In this document: positions 16,747-24,768 of the stretch, piece by piece | How positions within the stretch are numbered: the stretch's first letter is position 1 | How the letters are laid out: every line of letters begins with the position of its first letter | Source of the DNA: Chryseobacterium sp. Leaf404 | Lineage (GTDB): Bacteria > Bacteroidota > Bacteroidia > Flavobacteriales > Weeksellaceae | Direction: 5' to 3' | NCBI RefSeq assembly: GCF_001424145.1 | Contig: NZ_LMQM01000001.1 | Span: 682,001 to 746,000 of the forward strand | Length of the DNA: 64,000 nt | Translations under genes and position numbers: made by a program | The notes under the pieces: generated by a model | The model's input: only the letters and a program-made list of their open reading frames with translations | What the model was told of the DNA's origin: nothing | The model's database searches: none

Positions 16747-17844
16747 TTAGGAACGAAGCGCGTTTTCCACTACATTTATCAGTTTAATTTCTTCGTTTTC
16801 CCAGCAGAGAATTTCTGCTGCTTTTTTAAGTTCAGGCTGATAATTATTTCTTCCCTTATCTAAAACCATCCTTACTGCGCCGGCGATGCTTTCCGGTTGA
16901 TGATCTGCAATCAATTCACCTACATCAAACTGATTTTTAATATTTTTCATTTCCGGCAAGCCAGACATTATCAGAGGTACTTGAGCCTGAATGCAGTCTA
17001 AAACTTTATTGGGCAGAGAATAAAAATAGCTTTCGCCACCGTTTTCTTCGATGCTCATCCCACAATCTGCCGTTAAAGTAATTTTTCTAAGATCTTCCGG
17101 ATGAAGTTTGCCTAAAAACTGAACTTTATTCTGCAGATTTTCTTTAATAACAAGTTCCTGGTATTCCTTCTTCCTCGGGCCGTCACCCGCAATTTTAAAG
17201 ATGACATTTTCTAAATGGTGCATTGCCATAATAGCTTTATCAATTCCGCGGAACGGATTGATTGCGCCCTGATACAAAAGAATCTGAGGTTTGTTTTGAG
17301 GAATTGTGATCTTAAAACTGATTTTCTCCGGTGCATTTTGCAAAACAACAGGGTTTACCCCATATTTCCTTCTGAACCATTCGGCGTAGCTTGCGCTTGC
17401 TGTAATCATCAGTTTTATTTTCGGAACCAGTTTTTTTTCCAGATAACGCCACAATTTTTGAGACAATTTGCCTTGGATCGCGGGCATTTCTGAGAAAATC
17501 TCATGGCTGTCAAAAATAAGTGGAATGTTCAGTTTTTTTGAAATCAGATAATTCGGAAGTAAAGCGTCAAGGTCATTGGCATATAAAACCGAATTTGTAT
17601 CTGCATTTTTCTTCAGATGATGATACAGTTTCCAGTTAAATTCAAAATAAGCCGTCTTCAGGCTTCTGGAAATTAGAGAAATCCTGAAAAAAGGGTAGGG
17701 CCTTTTCATTTTTTCGGCACCATTCCAGTCATTTCCAATCAATTCAACCTTGTAGCCATTTTCGTACAGTGTATTGCATATTTTTTCAATCCTCTGATCA
17801 GTATATAAGTTGCTGAAAGCCGAAATGATGATTTTCTTTTTCAT
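16747..17844 (-). CDS. Family 4-type glycosyltransferase
   Basis: A 365-residue GT-B glycosyltransferase. The N-terminal half has the FSNLYTDQRIEKIC opening and DSHEIFSEMPA; the C-terminal half has the family GT4 core: LLYQGAINPFRGIDKAI, FKIAGDGPRKKEYQ, VQFLGKLHPEDL and the EENGGESYFYSLPNKVLD donor-site segment (the usual E-x7-E). It follows the small YgjV-like gene by 1 bp. Specificity unknown; probably cell-surface glycan synthesis with the two glycosyltransferases downstream. Confidence 0.87.
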   Translation of the reverse strand: MKKKIIISAFSNLYTDQRIEKICNTLYENGYKVELIGNDWNGAEKMKRPYPFFRISLISRSLKTAYFEFNWKLYHHLKKNADTNSVLYANDLDALLPNYLISKKLNIPLIFDSHEIFSEMPAIQGKLSQKLWRYLEKKLVPKIKLMITASASYAEWFRRKYGVNPVVLQNAPEKISFKITIPQNKPQILLYQGAINPFRGIDKAIMAMHHLENVIFKIAGDGPRKKEYQELVIKENLQNKVQFLGKLHPEDLRKITLTADCGMSIEENGGESYFYSLPNKVLDCIQAQVPLIMSGLPEMKNIKNQFDVGELIADHQPESIAGAVRMVLDKGRNNYQPELKKAAEILCWENEEIKLINVVENALRS

Positions 17845-17845
17845 C

Positions 17846-18070
17846 CTATTTCTTCTTTCCGCTAATCAAATAATAAATCTGAACAAAGCAGATAATGGCA
17901 TTCGGTATTATTACCGGCCACAGCATCCCGCTGAAGATTCCATAAACTACAAAGCAGATGCAGCCCACCAGATTTACAATTCTGATTTTTGTAAGATCTT
18001 TCAGAATAAAACTTAAAACAATAAAAAAAGATGCGGCATAGCCTATGTATGATGCAGATTCCGGGCTCAT
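17846..18070 (-). CDS. Small YgjV-like inner membrane protein
   Basis: A 74-residue protein with three hydrophobic segments (about 6-22, 31-48, 50-69) separated by the basic loop KDLTKIRIVN. The pattern IGYAASFFIVLSFILKD ... FVVYGIFSG ... PNAIICFVQIYYL is that of half-length YgjV/CBU_0592-type proteins, built like SemiSWEET units. Role not established; it may be a small transporter unit. First gene of the glycosyltransferase operon, 1 bp ahead of the GT4 gene, divergent from clpC. Confidence 0.65.
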   Translation of the reverse strand: MSPESASYIGYAASFFIVLSFILKDLTKIRIVNLVGCICFVVYGIFSGMLWPVIIPNAIICFVQIYYLISGKKK

Positions 18071-18221
18071 GAGAAATTTTAAAGAGACACAAACTTAGTC
18101 ATTTTCAGGAAGATAAAAAACAAATTTCTGCCATAAAGTCAGACATTGTTTTTTGGTAAAATATTTGTACCTTAGATATTGAATAAATGGCAATGGTGCA
18201 TTTATTCTAACGAGTTATATT

Positions 18222-20756
18222 ATGGATTACAAGTTTTCACAAGGTTTGAGCCAGGTGTTCAAACAAAGCAAGAGCGAAGCAAGAAGGCTGAAAAGTGAAT
18301 TTCTTAATACAGAACATCTCCTTTTGGGGATATTAAAAACAGAGAACTCTGCAAAAGAAATCCTTACAAACCTTAATGTGGATTTAACACAGATAAGAAG
18401 AAAAATTGAAACATTAAATGCTGCAGGCATCAATCCTATTTCTGAGGAGGTTCTCAATATTTCGTTTACAAAAATGGCTGATCATGCGGTAAAGCGTGCC
18501 GAGCTGGAATGCAGACAATATAAAAGCAATGAAATCAATACAGTACACCTGCTTTTAGGTATTCTTTATAAATACGAAGATCCCACTTCCAATATTTTGG
18601 GCGCTTATGATGTAGATTATGAGGGAGTGTCTAAAGAATATCAGACCATGCTTAAAAACTCTGGTGAAGCGCCACAGATGAGTGCTTACGATGACGACGA
18701 AGAAAGAGAAGACTTCGAGCAGATGAGAAAACCTACAGGAAATCTCGGTTCTGCTAAAAGCAAAACTCCTACTTTGGATAATTTCGGAAGAGATTTAACT
18801 TCTCTGGCGAGAGACGGGAAATTAGATCCGGTAATTGGTCGTGAAAAAGAGATTGAAAGGGTTTCTCAGATTTTATCAAGAAGAAAAAAGAACAATCCGC
18901 TTTTGATTGGTGAGCCGGGTGTAGGTAAATCTGCAATTGCAGAAGGCCTCGCTCTGAGAATTCAGCAGAAAAAGGTTTCAAGAGTATTGTACGGAAAACG
19001 TGTAATTACTCTGGATTTGGCGAGTTTGGTAGCGGGAACAAAATACCGTGGTCAGTTTGAGGAGAGAATGAAAGCAATCATGACTGAACTTGAGAAAAAC
19101 AGAGATGTGATTTTATTCATCGATGAGCTGCACACGATTGTTGGCGCAGGGAGTTCTACAGGAAGTCTTGATGCTTCAAATATGTTTAAACCTGCTTTGG
19201 CAAGGGGGGAAATTCAATGCATCGGGGCAACAACGCTTGACGAATACCGTCAGTACATCGAGAAAGATGGTGCTTTAGAAAGAAGATTCCAGAAAGTAAT
19301 GGTGGAGCCTACTTCTATTGAAGAGACCGTTCAGATTCTGAATCAGATTAAAGATAAATATGAAGACCATCACAATGTGGTCTATACAGATGAAGCTATT
19401 CTTGCCTGTGTAAATCTTACATCAAGATACATCACAGACCGGTTTTTGCCGGATAAAGCAATTGATGCTATGGACGAAGCGGGATCCAGAGTGTACATTA
19501 AAAACATGAAAGTTCCTACCGAAATCATCGATTTTGAAAAGAAAATTGAAGACATCAAAGATTTAAAGCAGAAGGCAGTGAAAGCTCAGGATTATCTTGA
19601 AGCGCGTAAACTGAAAGATGAGGAAGAAAGACTTCAGATGGAACTTAATTCTGCTCAGGATCAATGGGATAAAGATGTAAAAGAACGGAAAGAGACTGTT
19701 TCTGAAGAGAACGTTGCCGAAGTAGTTTCTATGATGAGCGGCGTGCCTGTAACCAAAGTTGGTAAAAATGAGCTGGATAAGCTTGCAGGAATGGACAGCC
19801 ACCTGAACGGAAAGGTAATTGGCCAGGAAGACGCCGTGAAAAAAGTGGTGAAAGCCATCCAGAGAAACAGGGCTGGTCTTAAAGATCCGAACAGGCCTAT
19901 TGGAACATTTATCTTCCTCGGGACCACAGGTGTTGGTAAAACCGAACTGGCAAAAGTAATGGCAAGAGAACTCTTTGAGTCTGATGAATCTTTAATCAGA
20001 ATCGATATGAGTGAGTATATGGAGAAATTTGCAGTTTCAAGACTGGTAGGTGCTCCTCCGGGATACGTGGGTTACGAAGAAGGTGGGCAGTTAACTGAAG
20101 CGGTAAGAAGAAAACCTTATGCAGTAGTACTTCTGGATGAGATTGAAAAAGCACATCCGGATGTATTCAATATTTTGCTTCAGATTTTGGATGAAGGTCA
20201 CGTTACAGACAGTTTAGGAAGGAAAATTGACTTTAGAAACACAATTATTATCCTTACTTCAAACATCGGAACGAGAGATCTTAAAGATTTTGGAGACGGT
20301 GTAGGTTTTGGAACTAATGCTAAAAAGACCAATACAGATTCCAGAGCAAGAAGTACTATTGAAAGCGCCCTGAAAAAGGCATTTTCACCGGAATTCCTGA
20401 ATAGAATTGATGATATTGTGATCTTCAACTCGCTTGAAAAAGAAGACATCAAGAGAATTATTGATCTTGAACTAAACAAACTTTACGGAAGATTAGAAAA
20501 ACTTGGGTACAAAGTAGAATTAACTGCTGAAGCTAAAGATTTCATCTCTGAAAAAGGTTGGGATAAAGACTTTGGTGCAAGACCACTGAAGAGAGCCATA
20601 CAGAAATATATTGAAGATTTATTGGCAGAAATGCTCGTAAACAAACAGTTATCTGAAGGGGAAACAGTAGTTTTGGAAGTCAACGATGCGAAAGATGGCC
20701 TGGCGGGAAAAACTCCAAAATCCAAAAAGTCTGCAGAAAAATCTTCTCAGTCTTAA
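18222..20756 (+). CDS. clpC: Clp protease ATP-binding subunit ClpC
   Basis: An 844-residue HSP100 unfoldase that feeds proteins to ClpP. Order of domains: Clp_N repeats (about 1-140), first AAA+ module with Walker A GEPGVGKS (230-237) and Walker B VILFIDELHTIVGAG, a UVR-type coiled coil (about 425-460), second AAA+ with Walker A GTTGVGKT (567-574) and VVLLDEIEKAHPD, and a D2-small domain ending in a Lys/Ser-rich tail. The UVR segment makes it ClpC rather than ClpA/B. Monocistronic, closed by the terminator at 20777. The sequence before the start has a near-consensus -7 (AATATTTG at 18160). Confidence 0.95.
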   Translation: MDYKFSQGLSQVFKQSKSEARRLKSEFLNTEHLLLGILKTENSAKEILTNLNVDLTQIRRKIETLNAAGINPISEEVLNISFTKMADHAVKRAELECRQYKSNEINTVHLLLGILYKYEDPTSNILGAYDVDYEGVSKEYQTMLKNSGEAPQMSAYDDDEEREDFEQMRKPTGNLGSAKSKTPTLDNFGRDLTSLARDGKLDPVIGREKEIERVSQILSRRKKNNPLLIGEPGVGKSAIAEGLALRIQQKKVSRVLYGKRVITLDLASLVAGTKYRGQFEERMKAIMTELEKNRDVILFIDELHTIVGAGSSTGSLDASNMFKPALARGEIQCIGATTLDEYRQYIEKDGALERRFQKVMVEPTSIEETVQILNQIKDKYEDHHNVVYTDEAILACVNLTSRYITDRFLPDKAIDAMDEAGSRVYIKNMKVPTEIIDFEKKIEDIKDLKQKAVKAQDYLEARKLKDEEERLQMELNSAQDQWDKDVKERKETVSEENVAEVVSMMSGVPVTKVGKNELDKLAGMDSHLNGKVIGQEDAVKKVVKAIQRNRAGLKDPNRPIGTFIFLGTTGVGKTELAKVMARELFESDESLIRIDMSEYMEKFAVSRLVGAPPGYVGYEEGGQLTEAVRRKPYAVVLLDEIEKAHPDVFNILLQILDEGHVTDSLGRKIDFRNTIIILTSNIGTRDLKDFGDGVGFGTNAKKTNTDSRARSTIESALKKAFSPEFLNRIDDIVIFNSLEKEDIKRIIDLELNKLYGRLEKLGYKVELTAEAKDFISEKGWDKDFGARPLKRAIQKYIEDLLAEMLVNKQLSEGETVVLEVNDAKDGLAGKTPKSKKSAEKSSQS

Positions 20757-20776
20757 CATTTTTAAAAATAATAAGC

Positions 20777-20805
20777 AAAGCACCGGAAAACCCGGTGCTT
20801 TTTTC
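20777..20805 (+). terminator. Terminator of clpC
   Basis: Perfect stem AAAGCACCGG (20777-20786) / CCGGTGCTTT (20792-20801) with a 5-nt loop and T tract. Confidence 0.9.
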
Positions 20806-20835
20806 TTTTACAGCAATACACTGAAATGATTTTCC

Positions 20836-20843
20836 TACTTTTG
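20836..20843 (+). promoter_or_regulatory. -7 element of the two-component operon
   Basis: TACTTTTG matches TAnnTTTG, 16 bp before the response-regulator ATG at 20860. The same octamer precedes the UspA-like gene at 23069. Confidence 0.5.
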
Positions 20844-20859
20844 TGAAACAGAAACCAGT

Positions 20860-21567
20860 ATGAAAAAGATAATTCTGATTGAAGACGAAACCAGCGTAGT
20901 TTCTTTCATTAAAAAAGGACTTCAGGAAAACGGATACGAAATTTCGGTGGCATTTGACGGCCTCACCGGCACCAAGCTTGTGAAAGAAAATGATTTCGAT
21001 CTTGTGATTTTAGATATTATGCTTCCGGAAATGAACGGGTTGGAAGTCTGTAAAGAAATCAGAAAAACCAATAAAAATGTTCCTATACTTTTTTTAACGG
21101 CCTTGGGAACATCTGAAAATATCGTTCTGGGCCTGGAAAGCGGTGGAGACGATTATCTGGTGAAACCTTTTAAGTTCATCGAGCTGGTGGCGAGAGTAAA
21201 ATCTCTGTTGAGACGCAGTAATGGCGTTTCTTCGTCCGATTTTGAAGATGAAGACGTTCAGAGTGGACATATTTACCAGTTTTCAGACCTCAGCTTAAAT
21301 GATTATACCAAAAAAGTGGTGCGTGCGGGGCAGGAAGTTACACTCACTTCTACAGAATTTAAGCTACTGCTCTATTTTCTGAGCAATCCCGAAAAAGTAA
21401 TTTCCCGCGCAGAAATTCTGGATGCCGTATGGGGCGTCAATTATGAAATGGGAACTAATGTAGTGGATGTCTATGTAAATTATCTGCGCAAAAAGGTAGA
21501 CACTCTCGAAGACAACAAATTGATTCACACGGTAATCGGGATGGGATATGTTTTAAAAAAAGCCTGA
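20860..21567 (+). CDS. OmpR/PhoB-family response regulator
   Basis: A 235-residue transcription factor: receiver domain (about 1-120) with acidic pocket Glu8-Asp9, phosphoacceptor Asp52 in VILDIMLPEMNG, Thr in FLTALG and Lys in DDYLVKPF; then a winged-helix DNA-binding domain (about 140-235: LTSTEFKLLLYFLSNPEKVISRAEIL ... NVVDVYVNYLRKKVD). Cognate histidine kinase starts 3 bp downstream. OmpR/PhoB proteins bind direct repeats about 11 bp apart; such an array is found at 22998-23057, downstream of the pair. Stimulus unknown. Confidence 0.94.
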   Translation: MKKIILIEDETSVVSFIKKGLQENGYEISVAFDGLTGTKLVKENDFDLVILDIMLPEMNGLEVCKEIRKTNKNVPILFLTALGTSENIVLGLESGGDDYLVKPFKFIELVARVKSLLRRSNGVSSSDFEDEDVQSGHIYQFSDLSLNDYTKKVVRAGQEVTLTSTEFKLLLYFLSNPEKVISRAEILDAVWGVNYEMGTNVVDVYVNYLRKKVDTLEDNKLIHTVIGMGYVLKKA

Positions 21568-21570
21568 GAA

Positions 21571-22983
21571 ATGCTGAACAGAGTAATTAATAATCAAACT
21601 AAAACAATGATTCTGCTGATGGTTGTTTTTGCCACCATCATTTTGCTGTTTGGCGGTTTGGTGTATTATTCAATCGTTAATTTTTCGCATCAGAGATTTT
21701 ACGAACTTTTAAAAATCAGAACAACCACGATTGTACAGATTGAGAAGAGCAAAAAACAGCTCGATATTCCGGAAAATCACATTCTGAACAGCCTTAATGA
21801 CGAAGAACTTCCGATGGAAAGAGATTACGTATTCTCTGTTCCCGAAGATTCAAATTTTAAAAAAATCTCTTCAGAAGTACATATTCCAGACACTTTTTTT
21901 AAAAATATTATCCGGAAAGGGGAGGCCAACTACAACGACAATGAGTTTTATTACATCGGGCAGAGTTTTAAATACAACAATAGAAGTTACATTGCAATCG
22001 CCTCTGCAAAAAACCATTACGTAGTTTATTATCTCGGATTTTTAAAGAAAACATTAATTACCTGTATGGTTCTCTCGCTGTTCTTCAGCATGATTTTTTC
22101 GTTCTATCTTTCTAAAACTTTATTTAAGCCAATCTTAAAAATCACCGGAAAAGTAAAAGAAATTAGTTCTGAAAATCTCCATTTAAGACTTGAGCCTCAG
22201 GCGGATAATAAAGAACTGAATGAATTGGTGGATACTTTCAACACGATGCTCACCAGGCTCGAAACCTCTTTTGAGACCCAAAATCACCTTATCGGAAACG
22301 TTTCTCACGAGCTCAGAACACCGCTCACTTCGATTATGGGTGAGGCCGATGTGGCTTTATCGATTAACAGAAGTGCCCAGGAATACAAAGAAACTTTAGA
22401 AATTATTCTTGACGAAGCAGAAAAATTAGATAAAAAAATAAAAGCTCTTCTCCTCATTGCACAGACGGGATTTGATGGTAAAATCCAGAAAATCGACAGA
22501 GTGAGAATCGATCAACTGATTTGGGACGCCATAGAGACCCTCAGAAGGATGGATTCCCGGAACAATATCTATCTGGATATCAGTATGCTTCCTGATAACC
22601 CAAAAAAACTGAAAATTATGGGCAACGAGCAGCTGCTTCATCTTGCGGTGACCAATATTATCAACAACGGCTGCAAGTACTCTAATTTCCAACAGGTAAA
22701 AGTGTCGCTGGGAGCTACAGATACAGATGTATACCTTATCATTAAAGACATCGGCATCGGGATTCCCGAGTCTGAAATGCATAAAATATACGATCCTTTC
22801 TTCCGTGCTTCAAACACCAAAAACTATGAAGGCTACGGCATCGGATTACCGTTAGCAAGAAACATTGTAAGGATGCACAATGGCGAATTGATTGTGAGTT
22901 CATTTGAAAATCAGGGAACAACTGTTCAGATGAGGTTTCCTACACTTTACAGTACTTTAAAGAACGAAGAAAACCCTGTTTAA
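21571..22983 (+). CDS. Sensor histidine kinase
   Basis: A 470-residue membrane kinase paired with the response regulator 3 bp upstream. First membrane segment about 10-34, a periplasmic sensor region of about 120 residues with no recognised domain, second membrane segment about 158-180, then HAMP (about 181-233), HisKA with phosphoacceptor His246 in NVSHELRTPLTS, and HATPase (N box NIINNGCKYSN, G1 KDIGIGIPESE, G2 YGIGLPLARNIV). Complete and likely active. Confidence 0.93.
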   Translation: MLNRVINNQTKTMILLMVVFATIILLFGGLVYYSIVNFSHQRFYELLKIRTTTIVQIEKSKKQLDIPENHILNSLNDEELPMERDYVFSVPEDSNFKKISSEVHIPDTFFKNIIRKGEANYNDNEFYYIGQSFKYNNRSYIAIASAKNHYVVYYLGFLKKTLITCMVLSLFFSMIFSFYLSKTLFKPILKITGKVKEISSENLHLRLEPQADNKELNELVDTFNTMLTRLETSFETQNHLIGNVSHELRTPLTSIMGEADVALSINRSAQEYKETLEIILDEAEKLDKKIKALLLIAQTGFDGKIQKIDRVRIDQLIWDAIETLRRMDSRNNIYLDISMLPDNPKKLKIMGNEQLLHLAVTNIINNGCKYSNFQQVKVSLGATDTDVYLIIKDIGIGIPESEMHKIYDPFFRASNTKNYEGYGIGLPLARNIVRMHNGELIVSSFENQGTTVQMRFPTLYSTLKNEENPV

Positions 22984-22997
22984 AAGCTTTTTTTAAA

Positions 22998-23057
22998 TTC
23001 TAATCACATTCTAATCCTTTTTAACTGCTTTTTAATTCCTTTCCAAAAGGCTTCTAA
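22998..23057 (+). promoter_or_regulatory. Helically phased TTYTAA operator array
   Basis: TAA triplets of five TTYTAA boxes lie at 23001, 23012, 23022, 23033 and 23055: steps of 11, 10, 11 and 22 bp, i.e. one or two helix turns. The boxes read TTCTAATCAC, TTCTAATCCT, TTTTAACTGC, TTTTAATTCC and TTCTAATTTG. They end 12 bp before the -7 element TACTTTTG (23069-23076) of the gene at 23116. This is the layout expected of an OmpR/PhoB-family activator; the adjacent response regulator is the obvious candidate. Confidence 0.55.
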
Positions 23058-23068
23058 TTTGGTGAACA

Positions 23069-23076
23069 TACTTTTG
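23069..23076 (+). promoter_or_regulatory. -7 element of the UspA-like gene
   Basis: TACTTTTG matches TAnnTTTG, 39 bp before the ATG at 23116. There is no TTG at -33; the phased boxes occupy that position, as expected for an activator-dependent promoter. Confidence 0.5.
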
Positions 23077-23115
23077 TAGAGTAAATAAGTATTTTACTTT
23101 TTAAAACTACAGATT

Positions 23116-23613
23116 ATGAGCAAGACCATTTTGATAGCAACAGATTTTTCGCTTGAATCTCTCAATATAATGAAGAAGGTTTTAAGAGAAAAAAATTCTT
23201 CGCACAGCAACGAACAGTATAAAATTCTTTTGGTTTCCGGGTATGACGCGGGAGATTCTATCAGAGATCTTTTATTCAACACCAAAGGTAAAATTTTGAG
23301 TAAAATCAAATCTGCAGAATTTTCAGACGCGTTAAGCATCATAAAAAATAAATATCCCGATTTGGTAAGCAAAATTACCTGCGATATTTTCACCGGAAGT
23401 TTCCAGAGAACATTCGATCAGTTCCTGAAAACAACTGGAGTGGATGAAGCGTACTATTCTGGTTCTTTAAAAGAAAATAATCACAACGGAAAGTTTGATA
23501 TCGTTCCTTACCTGAAGAGAACAAAAATACTGGACGCCAAGGAGGTGAAAATAATTTCGCCAGACTTTATGCCGGAGAAAGGCAAGATTGCAGAAGTCTT
23601 TGCAGAAGTGTAA
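23116..23613 (+). CDS. UspA-like alpha/beta protein
   Basis: A 165-residue soluble protein. The opening SKTILIATDFSLESLNIMKKVL matches the first strand-loop-helix of universal stress proteins, and YKILLVSGYDAG the second strand, but the Gly-rich ATP loop (GxxGxxxxxxGS) is not visible, so it is a divergent member or only fold-related. It lies directly downstream of the two-component operon, behind the phased operator array, and 31 bp ahead of a DUF1275 membrane protein, so it is a probable target of the adjacent regulator. Confidence 0.65.
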   Translation: MSKTILIATDFSLESLNIMKKVLREKNSSHSNEQYKILLVSGYDAGDSIRDLLFNTKGKILSKIKSAEFSDALSIIKNKYPDLVSKITCDIFTGSFQRTFDQFLKTTGVDEAYYSGSLKENNHNGKFDIVPYLKRTKILDAKEVKIISPDFMPEKGKIAEVFAEV

Positions 23614-23644
23614 GAAGAAGATTAATTTTAAAAAAAGAATTAAA

Positions 23645-24493
23645 ATGTTAAGGAATTATAGTAACAGCCGCACACTAAAGGAGAATATACAGTTGGGGAC
23701 GCTGACTGCCTTCGTTGCAGGGACTATAAACATTGCCTCTCTGCTTATCTTTCTCTCATTTACGTCCAATGTTACGGGTCACTATGCCGTTTTTGCTGCG
23801 GAAATAAGTAAAGGGAACTGGTCTCAGGTACTGATCGTGGGTGTTTGGATATTCATGTTCTTCTTCGGAAGTTTTGTTTCGAATCTTTCGGTGATCAATC
23901 TGCATAAAAAAAGCCAGTATCTCGCACATTCTATCCCGTTGATTCTGGAAATTATATGCCTCATGGCAGTAGGGATCTACGGACAGCTGTATTATCAGAA
24001 AACACTTGAGGAAGCAGAAGTTTTAGTGGGAATTATGCTGTTTGCAACAGGTTTGCAGAACGGCTTAACTGCAAGTATTTCAAATTTTTCTGTAAAAACC
24101 ACCCATCTCACAGGTACAACCACAGATTTGGGAATTCTGGTTTCAATGTTTACCCAGAAAAGGTTCAGAAAAAACCCTGAAATGGTGGCAAAAGCAAAAC
24201 TGCTTTCAAGCATTATGCTAGCCTATGTGTGTGGAGCTGTTTTTTCGGGATTAACGTATTATATTTTAGAATTCAGAGTGTTTTACGTGATCAGCGCATG
24301 TCTCTCAATTGTAATTGGTTATGATTTTTATAAAATCAATTTAAGACATTTTTACACCAATTACAGATATTCAAAAATCTATAAAAGTCCCAATGTGATG
24401 TCTGAGCTTTACGATACATTACACGGAAGCGCAGCCGTAGAAAAACCCATCAGAAGAAAAGAGAAGTCTCAGCTTATTCTGGAAAAAAATTGA
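23645..24493 (+). CDS. DUF1275 (YoaK-type) membrane protein
   Basis: A 282-residue polytopic protein with about six hydrophobic segments and a basic C-terminal tail. Typical DUF1275 features: GTLTAFVAGTINIASLLIF, TSNVTGHY in the first loop, GLQNGLTASIS, and THLTGTTTDLGIL. The family is believed to be transport-related; substrate unknown. The start at 23645 (MLRNYSN) is preferred over an in-frame ATG at 23588 that overlaps the preceding gene. Likely co-transcribed with the UspA-like gene; terminator at 24539. Confidence 0.85.
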   Translation: MLRNYSNSRTLKENIQLGTLTAFVAGTINIASLLIFLSFTSNVTGHYAVFAAEISKGNWSQVLIVGVWIFMFFFGSFVSNLSVINLHKKSQYLAHSIPLILEIICLMAVGIYGQLYYQKTLEEAEVLVGIMLFATGLQNGLTASISNFSVKTTHLTGTTTDLGILVSMFTQKRFRKNPEMVAKAKLLSSIMLAYVCGAVFSGLTYYILEFRVFYVISACLSIVIGYDFYKINLRHFYTNYRYSKIYKSPNVMSELYDTLHGSAAVEKPIRRKEKSQLILEKN

Positions 24494-24538
24494 TACTAAA
24501 AGTTTCGAAAACACATTAATTGTATATACTTAGTTTGG

Positions 24539-24576
24539 AACTCCTGCTCTCATTTTTGAAGGCGGGAGTTTTTTTA
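24539..24576 (+). terminator. Terminator after the DUF1275 gene
   Basis: Stem AACTCCTGC (24539-24547) / GCGGGAGTT (24562-24570), one G-U pair, followed by a T tract. The remaining 190 bp before mutL are AT-rich with no other feature apart from the mutL -7. Confidence 0.75.
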
Positions 24577-24743
24577 GGAAATTTTCAGTTTAAATTAAAA
24601 AAGCCTCTCCCGGCAGAAATCATTTTTAACAAAGATTTAACTCGCATAATCTTCCGTGCTACCACAAATGGCGATGTTGTTGATATGTTAATAATTAAAT
24701 TTTAATTCGAAGTTTTAATAATTACATTCTTACTTTGAATGCT

Positions 24744-24751
24744 TATTTTTG
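24744..24751 (+). promoter_or_regulatory. -7 element of mutL
   Basis: TATTTTTG matches TAnnTTTG and lies 17 bp before the ATG at 24769. It shows that an in-frame upstream start at 24739 is not used. Confidence 0.45.
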
Positions 24752-24768
24752 TAAGTTCATTCATTATT

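Noticed and set aside
24520..24705. 61-residue frame after the DUF1275 gene
   Set aside because: Spans the terminator hairpin at 24539; not a gene.
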